Assembly: GCA_017383945.1 (NCBI GenBank)
Contig: JAFNUQ010000233.1
Span: 1-12,285, forward strand
From: Bacteroidales bacterium
GTDB taxonomy: Bacteria; Bacteroidota; Bacteroidia; Bacteroidales; UBA932
Direction of reading: 5' to 3'
Length of the DNA: 12,285 bases
In this document: one piece after another, positions 1 through 6,859 of the stretch
How the letters are laid out: every line of letters starts with the position of its first letter
How positions within the stretch are numbered: position 1 is the first letter of the stretch
Program-made: the position numbers and the translations under genes
Notes under the pieces: model-generated
Told to the model about the DNA's origin: nothing
The model's database searches: none
What the model saw: the letters and a program-made list of their open reading frames with translations, nothing else

Positions 1-408
1 AAGGCGATCCATCATCCATAGGAAATCAAAACCAAACTTCTGACCATAACGCTTGGCATACCACCACATTGCGACTAGCAACGCAATAGCACCTCCGTGA
101 CTCGCAAGGCCACCTTTCCACGGCATAAAGATCTCAAGGAAGCCCTTCCAAGACCCAAGATAATAGTCCGGCTGATAGAAAAGGCAGTGTCCCAATCTTG
201 CACCTACAAGCGTGGCAATTATCAATGTAACCAAGAGAGAATCCAAATAGCTGAGATCCATCTTCTCTCTCTTGCTGAACCACTTGAAGATATACCATCC
301 GATTATAAATCCTGACATAAACAGCAAAGAGTACCATCTTAACTCAAGAGGTCCAAGATGGATCAAGACAGGATCAGGATTCCAATTAATAGCCAAAAGA
401 TTTAACAT
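1..408 (-). CDS. lgt: Prolipoprotein diacylglyceryl transferase, N-terminal half (cut by window edge)
   Basis: Lgt is an inner-membrane enzyme. It moves diacylglycerol from phosphatidylglycerol to the lipobox cysteine of prolipoproteins, the first step of lipoprotein maturation. The reverse strand reads open from the ATG at 406-408 to the window edge, giving 136 codons with no stop. The family is usually about 270-290 residues, so roughly half is outside the window. Visible landmarks are Tyr26 in an RWYSL context, a GARLGHCLFYQPDYY segment around residues 69-83, and WKGGLASHGG with His104. By family knowledge, Tyr26 and His104 match the essential Tyr26 and His103 of E. coli Lgt. Hydrophobic segments lie near residues 24-42, 56-76 and 105-116. 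The gene lies downstream of pgk on the same strand, 63 bases away with a hairpin between them. I see no convincing promoter of its own. Confidence 0.93.
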   Translation of the reverse strand, partial: MLNLLAINWNPDPVLIHLGPLELRWYSLLFMSGFIIGWYIFKWFSKREKMDLSYLDSLLVTLIIATLVGARLGHCLFYQPDYYLGSWKGFLEIFMPWKGGLASHGGAIALLVAMWWYAKRYGQKFGFDFLWMMDRL

Positions 409-426
409 GTGCGATATTTACATAGA

Positions 427-451
427 TAGGTCGCCCACGAGAGGCGACCTA
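427..451 (-). terminator. Perfect 9-bp hairpin between pgk and lgt (possible terminator or leader structure)
   Basis: The 9-base arms TAGGTCGCC and GGCGACCTA (427-435 and 443-451) are perfectly complementary and enclose a 7-base loop. On the minus strand, the direction of pgk and lgt, the stem is not followed by a real U-run, so classical intrinsic termination is doubtful. It could be a weak terminator, a processing or stability element for the pgk message, or part of the lgt leader. The structure is seen directly; the role is inferred. Confidence 0.5.
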
Positions 452-471
452 ATATTGATATTTTAAAGATA

Positions 472-1725
472 TTACTCTCTAATAGCTGCGATACCTGGGA
501 GCTCCTTACCCTCAAGAGCCTCAAGCATTGCGCCACCACCTGTAGATACGTAGCTGACTTTCTTAGCATAACCCATCTGAGTTACAGCTGCTACAGAGTC
601 ACCACCACCTACGAGTGAGTAAGCACCAGCCTCAGTTGCCTGAGCAAGAATCTCAGCAATCTTGAGTGTACCCTTTGCAAATGTAGGCATCTCAAATACA
701 CCTACAGGACCATTCCAAAGGATAGTCTTTGAGTTAAGAAGGATCTCCTTCCAAGTCTCGAGAGAAGCCTCACCAGCGTCCATACCTTCCCAACCCTCTG
801 GGATTTCAAATGAAGGAACAACCTGAGTATTGGCATCGTTAGAGAAACCGTCAGCAACAACAGTCTCAGTTGAGAGAGAGATGTTTACACCCTTCTACTT
901 TGCCTGAGCAAGAATCTCAAGAGCCTGTGGCATCAAATCATCCTCGTGAAGTGAAGTACCGATCTGACCACCCTGTGCCTTGATGAAAGTATAACCCATA
1001 CCACCACCGATAATGAGGTTATCAACCTTGTCAAGCATATTTACGAGCACTGCAAGCTTTGATGAAACCTTAGAACCGCCGATAATAGCAGTAAATGGAT
1101 GCTGAGCGTTCTTGAGGACATTGTCAATAGCCTTGATCTCACCCTCCATGAGGTAACCAAACATCTTATCCTCTGGGAAATATTTTGCGATGAGGGCTGT
1201 TGAAGCGTGAGCACGGTGAGCTGTACCAAATGCGTCATTGATATAACAATCAGCATAAGAAGCAAGAGTCTTCACAAACTCCTTCTGGCTTTCCTTAACA
1301 GCTGCCTTAGCTGCCTTCTTCTCCTCGTCTGTTGCATCTGCTGCAAGTCCGCGTGGTTTGCCTTCCTCCTCTGCATAGTAACGAAGGTTCTCAAGGAGAA
1401 GAGCCTCGCCTGGTTTGAGCTCAGCAACCTCAGCCTGAGCCTTCTGGCAATCAGCTACAAACTTTACAGGTACGCCAAGGCACTCTGACACGTGTGCTAC
1501 GATGTGCTTGAGAGAGAATTTTGCATCTACTCCCTTTGGACGACCAAGGTGAGACATAATGATGAGGCTACCGCCACCAGCGAGTACCTTCTTGAGAGTA
1601 GGGATGGCTGCACGGATGCGAGTGTCATCTGTAATCTCAAAGTTTTCATTTAGAGGCACGTTGAAATCTACGCGCACGATGGCTTTCTTGCCAGCGAAAT
1701 TGTAAGAGTCAATAAACTGCTGCAT
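472..1725 (-). CDS. pgk: Phosphoglycerate kinase, interrupted by one in-frame TAG
   Basis: Pgk interconverts 1,3-bisphosphoglycerate plus ADP and 3-phosphoglycerate plus ATP in cytosolic glycolysis. Read through its one internal stop, the frame gives 417 residues, the usual length for this phylum. The N-terminal domain has VDFNVPL (Asp20, Asn22), Arg36, SHLGRP (His59, Arg62), ENLRYY and [10 protein letters not shown]. The C-terminal domain has [27 protein letters not shown], the nucleotide-binding GGGDS (Asp376) and [11 protein letters not shown]. Codon 277 (895-897) is TAG, where relatives have a Glu/Lys-rich AKEKGVN stretch; the reading frame is intact on both sides. As written, translation would stop after 276 residues and lose the nucleotide-binding part. 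I chose the ATG at 1723-1725 because [22 protein letters not shown] matches family starts. An upstream ATG at 1750-1752 would lie at or before the predicted transcription start. Confidence 0.93.
895..897 (-). other. In-frame amber codon within pgk
   Basis: On the minus strand the codons around it read [27 protein letters not shown]. One base change (GAG or AAG to TAG) explains it, with no frame disturbance. Six other genes here (lgt excluded) use TAG as a true terminator, so general recoding of TAG is not credible. It is either a base error in the assembly or a real nonsense mutation. Confidence 0.95.
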
Positions 1726-1757
1726 AATATAATATGAAGTTATAATTTTCAATCACG

Positions 1758-1765
1758 CAAATTTA
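1758..1765 (-). promoter_or_regulatory. Candidate pgk promoter, -7 element
   Basis: The minus strand reads TAAATTTG, matching the Bacteroidota TAnnTTTG -7 consensus, about 33 bases upstream of the preferred pgk ATG. I find no good TTTG -33 box at the usual 19-21 base spacing. The predicted transcription start, near 1751-1754, favours the downstream ATG at 1725. Confidence 0.5.
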
Positions 1766-1778
1766 GCAATTTTATCAA

Positions 1779-1786
1779 TATCTTTG
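1779..1786 (+). promoter_or_regulatory. Candidate promoter of the methyltransferase gene, -7 element
   Basis: TATCTTTG followed by CAC is an exact TAnnTTTG match, 46 bases upstream of the ATG at 1833. No clear TTTG -33 box is present at normal spacing. It lies in the 107-base divergent interval shared with pgk, whose own -7 candidate is 13 bases away on the other strand. Confidence 0.6.
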
Positions 1787-1832
1787 CACTTTAATTATAA
1801 GCTTTTGACGGCTTAATCAATTTTGTCAGAAA

Positions 1833-2735
1833 ATGGTACAGTACCCCGATAAACAATGGAAGGATTATGAGCTTCTTGATAGCGGAAACGGCGAGAAGCT
1901 AGAAAGATTTGGTTCCTATGTGCTTGCACGTCCAGAGCCTAAAGCTCTATGGAACAAAAGCATGTCTGAGGCTCAATGGCACAAGCTCTGCCATACAAGC
2001 TTCACTCCTGGCGCAGGCTTCGGCAAGGCAGGAAAAGAAGACAGCGGCACCTGGAACCGTCACAAGAAGATGGACGACCAGTGGTTTATCGACTACACCA
2101 ACTCTGACGGCCTCAAGATGAAGCTTCGCCTGGGCTTGACCTCGTTCAAGCACGTCGGCGTATTCCCGGAGCAAGCCTCAAACTGGGATTTCATCTACCG
2201 CAAGACACAAGAGCTCAAGAAGTTGGGCAAGACGCCCCGAGTGCTCAATCTGTTTGCCTACACAGGAGGCGCTTCTCTAGCGGCCAAGGCTGCCGGAGCA
2301 GACGTAACGCATCTGGATTCGGTGCGTCAGGTAGTGACATGGGCAAGGGGAAATATGGAAAATTCGCGTCTTGACGGCATCCGCTGGGTGGTTGAGGACG
2401 CGATGAAATTTGCCAAGCGCGAAGCCAAGCGCGGCAAGCGCTACGACGGTATCATCCTTGACCCTCCTGCCTACGGACACGGCCCGGACGGCGAGAAATG
2501 GAAGCTTGACGAATGTCTGTTTGATATGCTGAAGTGCGTGGGAGAGATCCTCGAGCCGGAGAATTCGTTTATGGTGCTCAATCTCTATTCCAACGGCTAC
2601 TCTGCCCTTCTGGGTGAAACAGTAGTGAAGCAGGCAATGGGCAGCAAGGGTAAAATGCAAAGCGGAGAGCTTGCCCTGATTGACTCATTTGGCAAAGCCC
2701 TCCCGCTTTCTATTGTTGTGCGTCTTGAGCGCTAG
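1833..2735 (+). CDS. Class I SAM-dependent methyltransferase, RlmI/PF10672-like
   Basis: This 300-residue protein has a class I Rossmann methyltransferase core. The S-adenosylmethionine motif is VLNLFAYTGGAS at residues 137-148, followed by an acidic strand end (THLD). Motif IV is DPPAYG at 210-215. The DPPAYG signature and the tryptophan-rich N-terminal region resemble the methyltransferase domain of RlmI-type 23S rRNA methyltransferases (PF10672), but the N-terminal PUA domain is not evident. The TFSC-type motif with the catalytic cysteine of RNA m5C methyltransferases is missing: the matching region reads MVLNLYSNGYS. A cytosine-C5 activity is therefore unlikely, and the substrate, probably RNA, is unknown. 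The gene is monocistronic, divergent from pgk. Its TAG stop lies in the CTAG that also terminates the DUF2723 gene on the other strand. Confidence 0.85.
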   Translation: MVQYPDKQWKDYELLDSGNGEKLERFGSYVLARPEPKALWNKSMSEAQWHKLCHTSFTPGAGFGKAGKEDSGTWNRHKKMDDQWFIDYTNSDGLKMKLRLGLTSFKHVGVFPEQASNWDFIYRKTQELKKLGKTPRVLNLFAYTGGASLAAKAAGADVTHLDSVRQVVTWARGNMENSRLDGIRWVVEDAMKFAKREAKRGKRYDGIILDPPAYGHGPDGEKWKLDECLFDMLKCVGEILEPENSFMVLNLYSNGYSALLGETVVKQAMGSKGKMQSGELALIDSFGKALPLSIVVRLER

Positions 2736-5700
2736 CTCTTCTCTGACGCAATTTCTATCATCTGCACAAAGGTATCGGTGACTTCCTTGGCCAGGTCGCC
2801 GTCACCGGCTTTTTCCATCACGTCAGCAAGGAAGTAGATGTAGTTGCCCACGAGTTCAAACTCCTCAGGAGCCCAATCATAGAACTCGATATAGAACTTT
2901 GCACTCACCAGCAACTCAAGGCTGAGGTCCAAAGCGAGTTCGCGTGCCTTTGTCTTCTGGTCAAGCTTATAGTAGTTCTCCACCATATTGACAACCATAA
3001 AGTTCTGTCCGGAGAATCCAAGCGGCACTGCCTCAAGAGGATAATGCTGCATAACCTCAAGACCACGGTCAAGCATTTCAAGGGCGCGGTCATTCTGACC
3101 CTCGCGCATAAAGACATTGCTGCAGTTTACAAACATACCTCTGAGCGACAGCAGACCGAGGTAAGTATACTGATTCTGATAATCAATGAAATAGTTGTCT
3201 GCAGACACTGCGTCAAACTTATACACCTGAGTCATCTTGCGATACAGCTCTTCCGGATCTACAAATCCCGGCTCAGTGCTGGTAGTCTTATTCTTGATCG
3301 GAATAAACTTGAATGAGAAGCCTTCGTAGGTGAGATATTCCTTAATGCCGATATTTATATCTCCACCCATATTGAGCAGGTGCAGAGGCCTGTCCCACTC
3401 ATAGTTTGAGAGCAGGTCAAGCATAAAGAGCTCAGGCTTAGTGATATAGTCCTTATCCTTGGAGATTGTAAAGATGATCTCATCCGGAATCTGACTCTCA
3501 TACTTTGCATCAAGAATACCATATTTGATGACATTCTCCTTATTTACAGGAATCGAAATCTTTCTTGAAGCTATATAATCCACCTTGCGTCCGCTTGTCA
3601 TCGGAGCCTTGACATCCGGATGTCTGAAAAGCATCATCAAATCGTCGATGCTCATCACCATCTCACGGGTGTCATAGATAGGAATCATCTCGTTGTTTCC
3701 ATAGAGATACTGCTTGTGCTCGACGCTGATATCCAGTGGTGCAGACTCATTGACAGCATACCTCATCTGGTCGATGTGCCAATCCGTACCGAGGAGCGAA
3801 GTATTGCAGATGCGGACATCAGTGCGGACATTTTCTACTTCCTGTGCATACCAGAGCGGGAATGTATCGTTATCGCCGTGAGTCACCAGAATGCCATGCT
3901 CACCCACAGAATTCAGATAGTTGCGGGCCATCTCCACTGCTGTGCGACGGTTGCTTCTATCGTGATCATCCCAGTTCTCAGATGCCATCAAGGTAGGAAC
4001 ACCAAGACAGAAAACAGAGACAGCCAAAGCACACACAACCGGAGCTTTATCCTTGAGAAGTTTCTTTACCAAGCTATAGATAGCGGCTACCGCCATACCT
4101 ATCCACGCGCTGAAGAAGTAGAAGGAACCGGCATAGGCATAGTCTCGCTCTCTCACCTGGAATGGAGGCTGATTCAAGTAAAGCACAATCGCGATACCCG
4201 TCATGAAGAACATCAGGAAGGTGAGCCAGCAGCCTCTCTTATCCCTGTCAAACTGGAAGAAAAGTCCCAAAAGACCAAGAAGCAGTGGCAGGAAATAGTA
4301 ATGATTCTTGCCCTTATCCTCAGTCAATGGAGCAGGACCATCTGACTGATCACCAAGTCGATAGTCATCAATAAACTTAACACCACTCTCCCAGTTTCCG
4401 TGGAAAATATCTCCCGGATTTGGTGCGTGGACCTGATTCTGGCGACCAACAAAATTCCACATAAAGTAGCGCCAGTACATCCAGTTCAACTGATAGTCAA
4501 AGAAATATAACAAGTTTGCACCCATTGTCGGCTTCGGTGTATAGTTGGCATCAATAAGCTTTCCCTTGCCATTGGTGTAGGCCTCATAGAATTCTTCATT
4601 GCTTCCATCGGCGCTAGAATACCACATACGAGGGAAAATCATCTTTCCTTCCGACTCATACTTTGGCTTTATCGGGCCTTCCACCTTCTTGTATTTACCA
4701 TCAAGAGGCGCCCAATATTTGCTTGTTTCCAACTCATAAGGAGCATCATAGTACTGTCCATAAAGAAGTGGAGAGGAACCATACTGCTCACGAGAGAGGT
4801 ATCTCACAAGAGTAAAGGCATTATCCGGCTGATACTCGTTGGTTGGAGTCTTGGCGCACGAGCGGATTATATCAATACTGAACACCGAGAAACCGATGAT
4901 GATTGTAGTAAAGCAAAGTAAAACTGTATTTACAAATACTTTCTTCTTTTTCAGGCTTGCAAACAATCCCCAGAAACAGAGTCCGAGCAAGGCAACCATA
5001 AAGAAGGCAGCTCCGCTGTTGTATGGAAGTCCAAGAACATTTACAAAGAAAAGGTCTACATAGGCTGCAGCCTTAGGAAGATATGGAATAATCAAGAAGA
5101 GTATGATACCCAGTATCACCACACCCACGAGGAAAATCTTCAATAACTCCTTTACACTAAATGCCTTATCCTCTCTCATCCTGTAGTAATAAACAAACAC
5201 GAGAGCCGGAATTGCGAGGAGGTTCAACAGATGCACGCCGATGCTCAGACCCATCATAAATGCAATCAGCACGATCCAACGATTGGCAAACGGCTTGTCA
5301 GCGCAATCATACCACATCGTCATTGCCCAGAAGACAACAGCAGTGAAGAGAGAAGACATCGCATAGACTTCACCCTCGACAGCAGAGAACCAGAATGTAT
5401 CAGAGAAGGTGTATGCCAATGCGCCCACGATGCCGGAACCCATAATGACAATTGCGTCAGCAAGCGAATATTCACCGCCCTCACCACGAGTCACAACACG
5501 CTTGACGAGCCACACGATAGTGAGATATAGGAAGAATATTGTGAGAGCCGAGCAGAGCGCACTCATCGCGTTGACGAGCACCGCTGCATGCATATTATCT
5601 CCAAACAGGGTGAATATGCGCGCAAAAAGCTGGAAGACAGGGTTTCCAGGAGGGTGACCAACTTCCAACTTATATGATGATGCGATAAACTCGCCGCAAT

Positions 5701-5809
5701 CCCAAAAAGACGCAGTAGGCTCCATCGTGAGAAGATATGTCACAAGCGAAATCACAAAGACCGCAAGTGCGCTGAGCCTATGATACAAAGTAAATTTCTT
5801 CTGATTCAT
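2732..5809 (-). CDS. DUF2723 family membrane protein (TMEM260-like, putative glycosyltransferase)
   Basis: This 1025-residue protein begins with the DUF2723 (PF11028) region: a first membrane segment (about 12-28), then EPTASFWDCGEF (30-41) and EVGHPPGNP (49-57). Multiple membrane segments run to about residue 310. A soluble stretch with several Tyr- and Trp-rich blocks follows, then a second membrane cluster (about 510-600) containing the family-typical QVRERDYAYAGSFYFFSAW. The last 400 residues look extracytoplasmic, ending in helical TPR-like repeats. Eukaryotic TMEM260, which shares this domain, is a protein O-mannosyltransferase. By analogy with GT-C folds, Asp37 or Glu40 in the first outer loop is the candidate catalytic acid. 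A role in Bacteroidota protein O-glycosylation is inference. The gene is monocistronic with a strong promoter that predicts an almost leaderless message. Confidence 0.88.
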   Translation of the reverse strand: MNQKKFTLYHRLSALAVFVISLVTYLLTMEPTASFWDCGEFIASSYKLEVGHPPGNPVFQLFARIFTLFGDNMHAAVLVNAMSALCSALTIFFLYLTIVWLVKRVVTRGEGGEYSLADAIVIMGSGIVGALAYTFSDTFWFSAVEGEVYAMSSLFTAVVFWAMTMWYDCADKPFANRWIVLIAFMMGLSIGVHLLNLLAIPALVFVYYYRMREDKAFSVKELLKIFLVGVVILGIILFLIIPYLPKAAAYVDLFFVNVLGLPYNSGAAFFMVALLGLCFWGLFASLKKKKVFVNTVLLCFTTIIIGFSVFSIDIIRSCAKTPTNEYQPDNAFTLVRYLSREQYGSSPLLYGQYYDAPYELETSKYWAPLDGKYKKVEGPIKPKYESEGKMIFPRMWYSSADGSNEEFYEAYTNGKGKLIDANYTPKPTMGANLLYFFDYQLNWMYWRYFMWNFVGRQNQVHAPNPGDIFHGNWESGVKFIDDYRLGDQSDGPAPLTEDKGKNHYYFLPLLLGLLGLFFQFDRDKRGCWLTFLMFFMTGIAIVLYLNQPPFQVRERDYAYAGSFYFFSAWIGMAVAAIYSLVKKLLKDKAPVVCALAVSVFCLGVPTLMASENWDDHDRSNRRTAVEMARNYLNSVGEHGILVTHGDNDTFPLWYAQEVENVRTDVRICNTSLLGTDWHIDQMRYAVNESAPLDISVEHKQYLYGNNEMIPIYDTREMVMSIDDLMMLFRHPDVKAPMTSGRKVDYIASRKISIPVNKENVIKYGILDAKYESQIPDEIIFTISKDKDYITKPELFMLDLLSNYEWDRPLHLLNMGGDINIGIKEYLTYEGFSFKFIPIKNKTTSTEPGFVDPEELYRKMTQVYKFDAVSADNYFIDYQNQYTYLGLLSLRGMFVNCSNVFMREGQNDRALEMLDRGLEVMQHYPLEAVPLGFSGQNFMVVNMVENYYKLDQKTKARELALDLSLELLVSAKFYIEFYDWAPEEFELVGNYIYFLADVMEKAGDGDLAKEVTDTFVQMIEIASEKS

Positions 5810-5815
5810 AACCTA

Positions 5816-5846
5816 CAAAGTTAAGCAGAATCGCTATCTTTGCAAA
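5816..5846 (-). promoter_or_regulatory. Consensus Bacteroidota promoter of the DUF2723 gene
   Basis: The minus strand shows TTTG (5843-5846), a 19-base spacer, and TAACTTTG (5816-5823), a full match to the TTTG/N19-21/TAnnTTTG promoter. The -7 box ends only 6 bases before the ATG at 5809, so the expected transcription start is at or within a few bases of the start codon. Confidence 0.75.
5835..5842 (+). promoter_or_regulatory. Candidate promoter of the yciH cluster, -7 element
   Basis: TATCTTTG followed by CAAAAA matches TAnnTTTG, 17 bases upstream of the yciH ATG at 5860, predicting a leader of about 10 bases. No TTTG box is found at -33. The element lies inside the spacer of the opposing DUF2723 promoter, so the two cannot be occupied by polymerase at once. 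Confidence 0.6.
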
Positions 5847-5859
5847 AATTACTCCATTT

Positions 5860-6204
5860 ATGGCAGAACAGGACTGGAAAAAACGATTAGGAGTGGTATA
5901 TTCTACCAATCCGGATTTTAATTATCAGACAGAAGAGGTTCAACAGGAAGAGACTCTGCCTGCTGAAAAACAGAAGCTCATCGTAAAGATTGACCGTCGC
6001 CACAGAGCCGGCAAACAAGTAACCCTGATCGAAGGATTTGTGGGCAATAGCGACGATCTCTCAGCCCTAGCAAAGATTTTAAAAACCAGATGCGGCGTGG
6101 GCGGCACAGCGAAGGATGGAGAAATTACGATTCAGGGTGACCACAGAGACAAAGTAGTGGCGCTGCTCTGCGAGATGGGTTATAAGGCAAAAAGAGGCAA
6201 CTGA
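5860..6204 (+). CDS. yciH: SUI1/eIF1-family translation factor YciH
   Basis: This 114-residue protein has a charged, Glu/Gln-rich N-terminal tail (about 1-36). The SUI1 domain follows, running from KLIVKIDRRHRAGKQVTLIEGF through LAKILKTRCGVGGTAKDGEITIQGDHRDKVVALLCEMGY to the C-terminal KAKRGN. The RCGVGGTAKDGEI block (about residues 79-91) is the signature of the bacterial YciH group. The family is related to eukaryotic initiation factor 1 and is thought to bind the small ribosomal subunit and influence start selection; in many bacteria it is dispensable. It is the first gene of the plus-strand cluster. Its TGA overlaps the next ATG by one base (TGATG), suggesting translational coupling. Confidence 0.93.
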   Translation: MAEQDWKKRLGVVYSTNPDFNYQTEEVQQEETLPAEKQKLIVKIDRRHRAGKQVTLIEGFVGNSDDLSALAKILKTRCGVGGTAKDGEITIQGDHRDKVVALLCEMGYKAKRGN

Positions 6205-6848
6205 TGGAAATGGCGTGGGCGGACATACTCACCAACAAAATACTTGTTGTGGTGTCTGTAGCTTTGTTCTTGATCCAATTCAAGAACATTTACAGGCTCA
6301 TGCCTCAGCTCATATACAGCCTTGACCGGCCAAAAGGCGGACTTGGGTTTGAATACAATGTGAGCACATCCCGTCTGCGCAACCAGATTGCACTTTGCTG
6401 CATTATCCCCATCGGTCTGATCATTGACAAATTCAATCTCTACTCACCATCCTTCTGGACCAATATCAGTAGCTCGTGGAGCGCGCTTGCAAGCATCGCC
6501 CTCTTGTGTGCGTTCGGCATATTGCGACTGATCCTGCACAGCGTTGTTTCGCCCAAGAATTCTGATTCGCTCAAGCGCTCTGCTCTCAGGAGAGGACCCT
6601 ACAGTTTCCTCATCGTTTTGACGATTTTAATGGTTTTCACCTGTTTTTTATTTAGTTTCATCGAAATTAGTTCTACCGCATCCAAACTCGTCTTTTTGAT
6701 AGAGATTGGGCTTGTTTTTATACTGTATTTAATGAGGAATATGCAGATTTTGAGCTCTTTTTGCTCATTTTTGCAAGCTTTTTTGTATCTTTGCGCCCTT
6801 GAAATTACGCCAATAGCGATTTTAGTTGTTAGTGCGATATATTTATAG
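6204..6848 (+). CDS. DUF4271 family integral membrane protein
   Basis: This 214-residue protein, very hydrophobic after about residue 55, appears to have five or six membrane segments. They lie near residues 12-25, 60-76, 90-112, 130-154, 161-178 and 186-212. It has no signal peptide-like cleavage site and no catalytic motif that I recognise. A protein of this kind (DUF4271) directly upstream of a HemD-like gene recurs in Bacteroidales, but no function is established. The start overlaps the yciH stop as TGATG; a second ATG two codons on (6210) is also possible. The last 250 bases are markedly T-rich and contain a candidate internal promoter for hemD. The protein is probably co-translated with YciH; a link to heme synthesis would rest only on neighbourhood. 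Confidence 0.82.
   Translation: MEMAWADILTNKILVVVSVALFLIQFKNIYRLMPQLIYSLDRPKGGLGFEYNVSTSRLRNQIALCCIIPIGLIIDKFNLYSPSFWTNISSSWSALASIALLCAFGILRLILHSVVSPKNSDSLKRSALRRGPYSFLIVLTILMVFTCFLFSFIEISSTASKLVFLIEIGLVFILYLMRNMQILSSFCSFLQAFLYLCALEITPIAILVVSAIYL
6760..6793 (+). promoter_or_regulatory. Candidate internal promoter for hemD-rnpA-yidD
   Basis: Within the 3' end of the DUF4271 gene, TTTG (6760-6763), a 22-base spacer and TATCTTTG (6786-6793) resemble the Bacteroidota promoter, with a spacer one base over the usual range. It would start transcription near 6800 and leave a leader of about 60 bases before hemD. The T-rich coding context could produce such a match by chance. Confidence 0.45.
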
Positions 6849-6851
6849 AGG
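6847..6851 (+). promoter_or_regulatory. Shine-Dalgarno-like site that decides the hemD start
   Basis: AGAGG sits eight bases before the ATG at 6860 but only two before the alternative TTG at 6854. Purine-rich sites like this are rare in this window, so it favours the ATG. Confidence 0.5.
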
Positions 6852-6859
6852 TTTTGAAA

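Noticed and set aside
134..337. A 67-codon minus-strand open frame near the left end
   Set aside because: It is in a different frame from lgt, which covers the same stretch with clear family motifs and runs off the window edge.
472..783. A separate 103-residue gene for the Pgk C-terminus
   Set aside because: The frame continues upstream without a shift to the TAG at 895-897, and the 37 intervening codons match Pgk, so it is the tail of the same gene.
895..897. Genome-wide recoding of TAG as an amino acid
   Set aside because: Six genes here (methyltransferase, DUF2723, DUF4271, rnpA, lepA and the first transketolase subunit) end properly at TAG with family-typical C-termini, so TAG is an ordinary stop.
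3620..4345. A 241-codon plus-strand open frame
   Set aside because: It lies wholly antisense inside the DUF2723 gene, has a low-quality His/Ile-rich composition, no recognisable motif, and mirrors the codon structure of the real gene.
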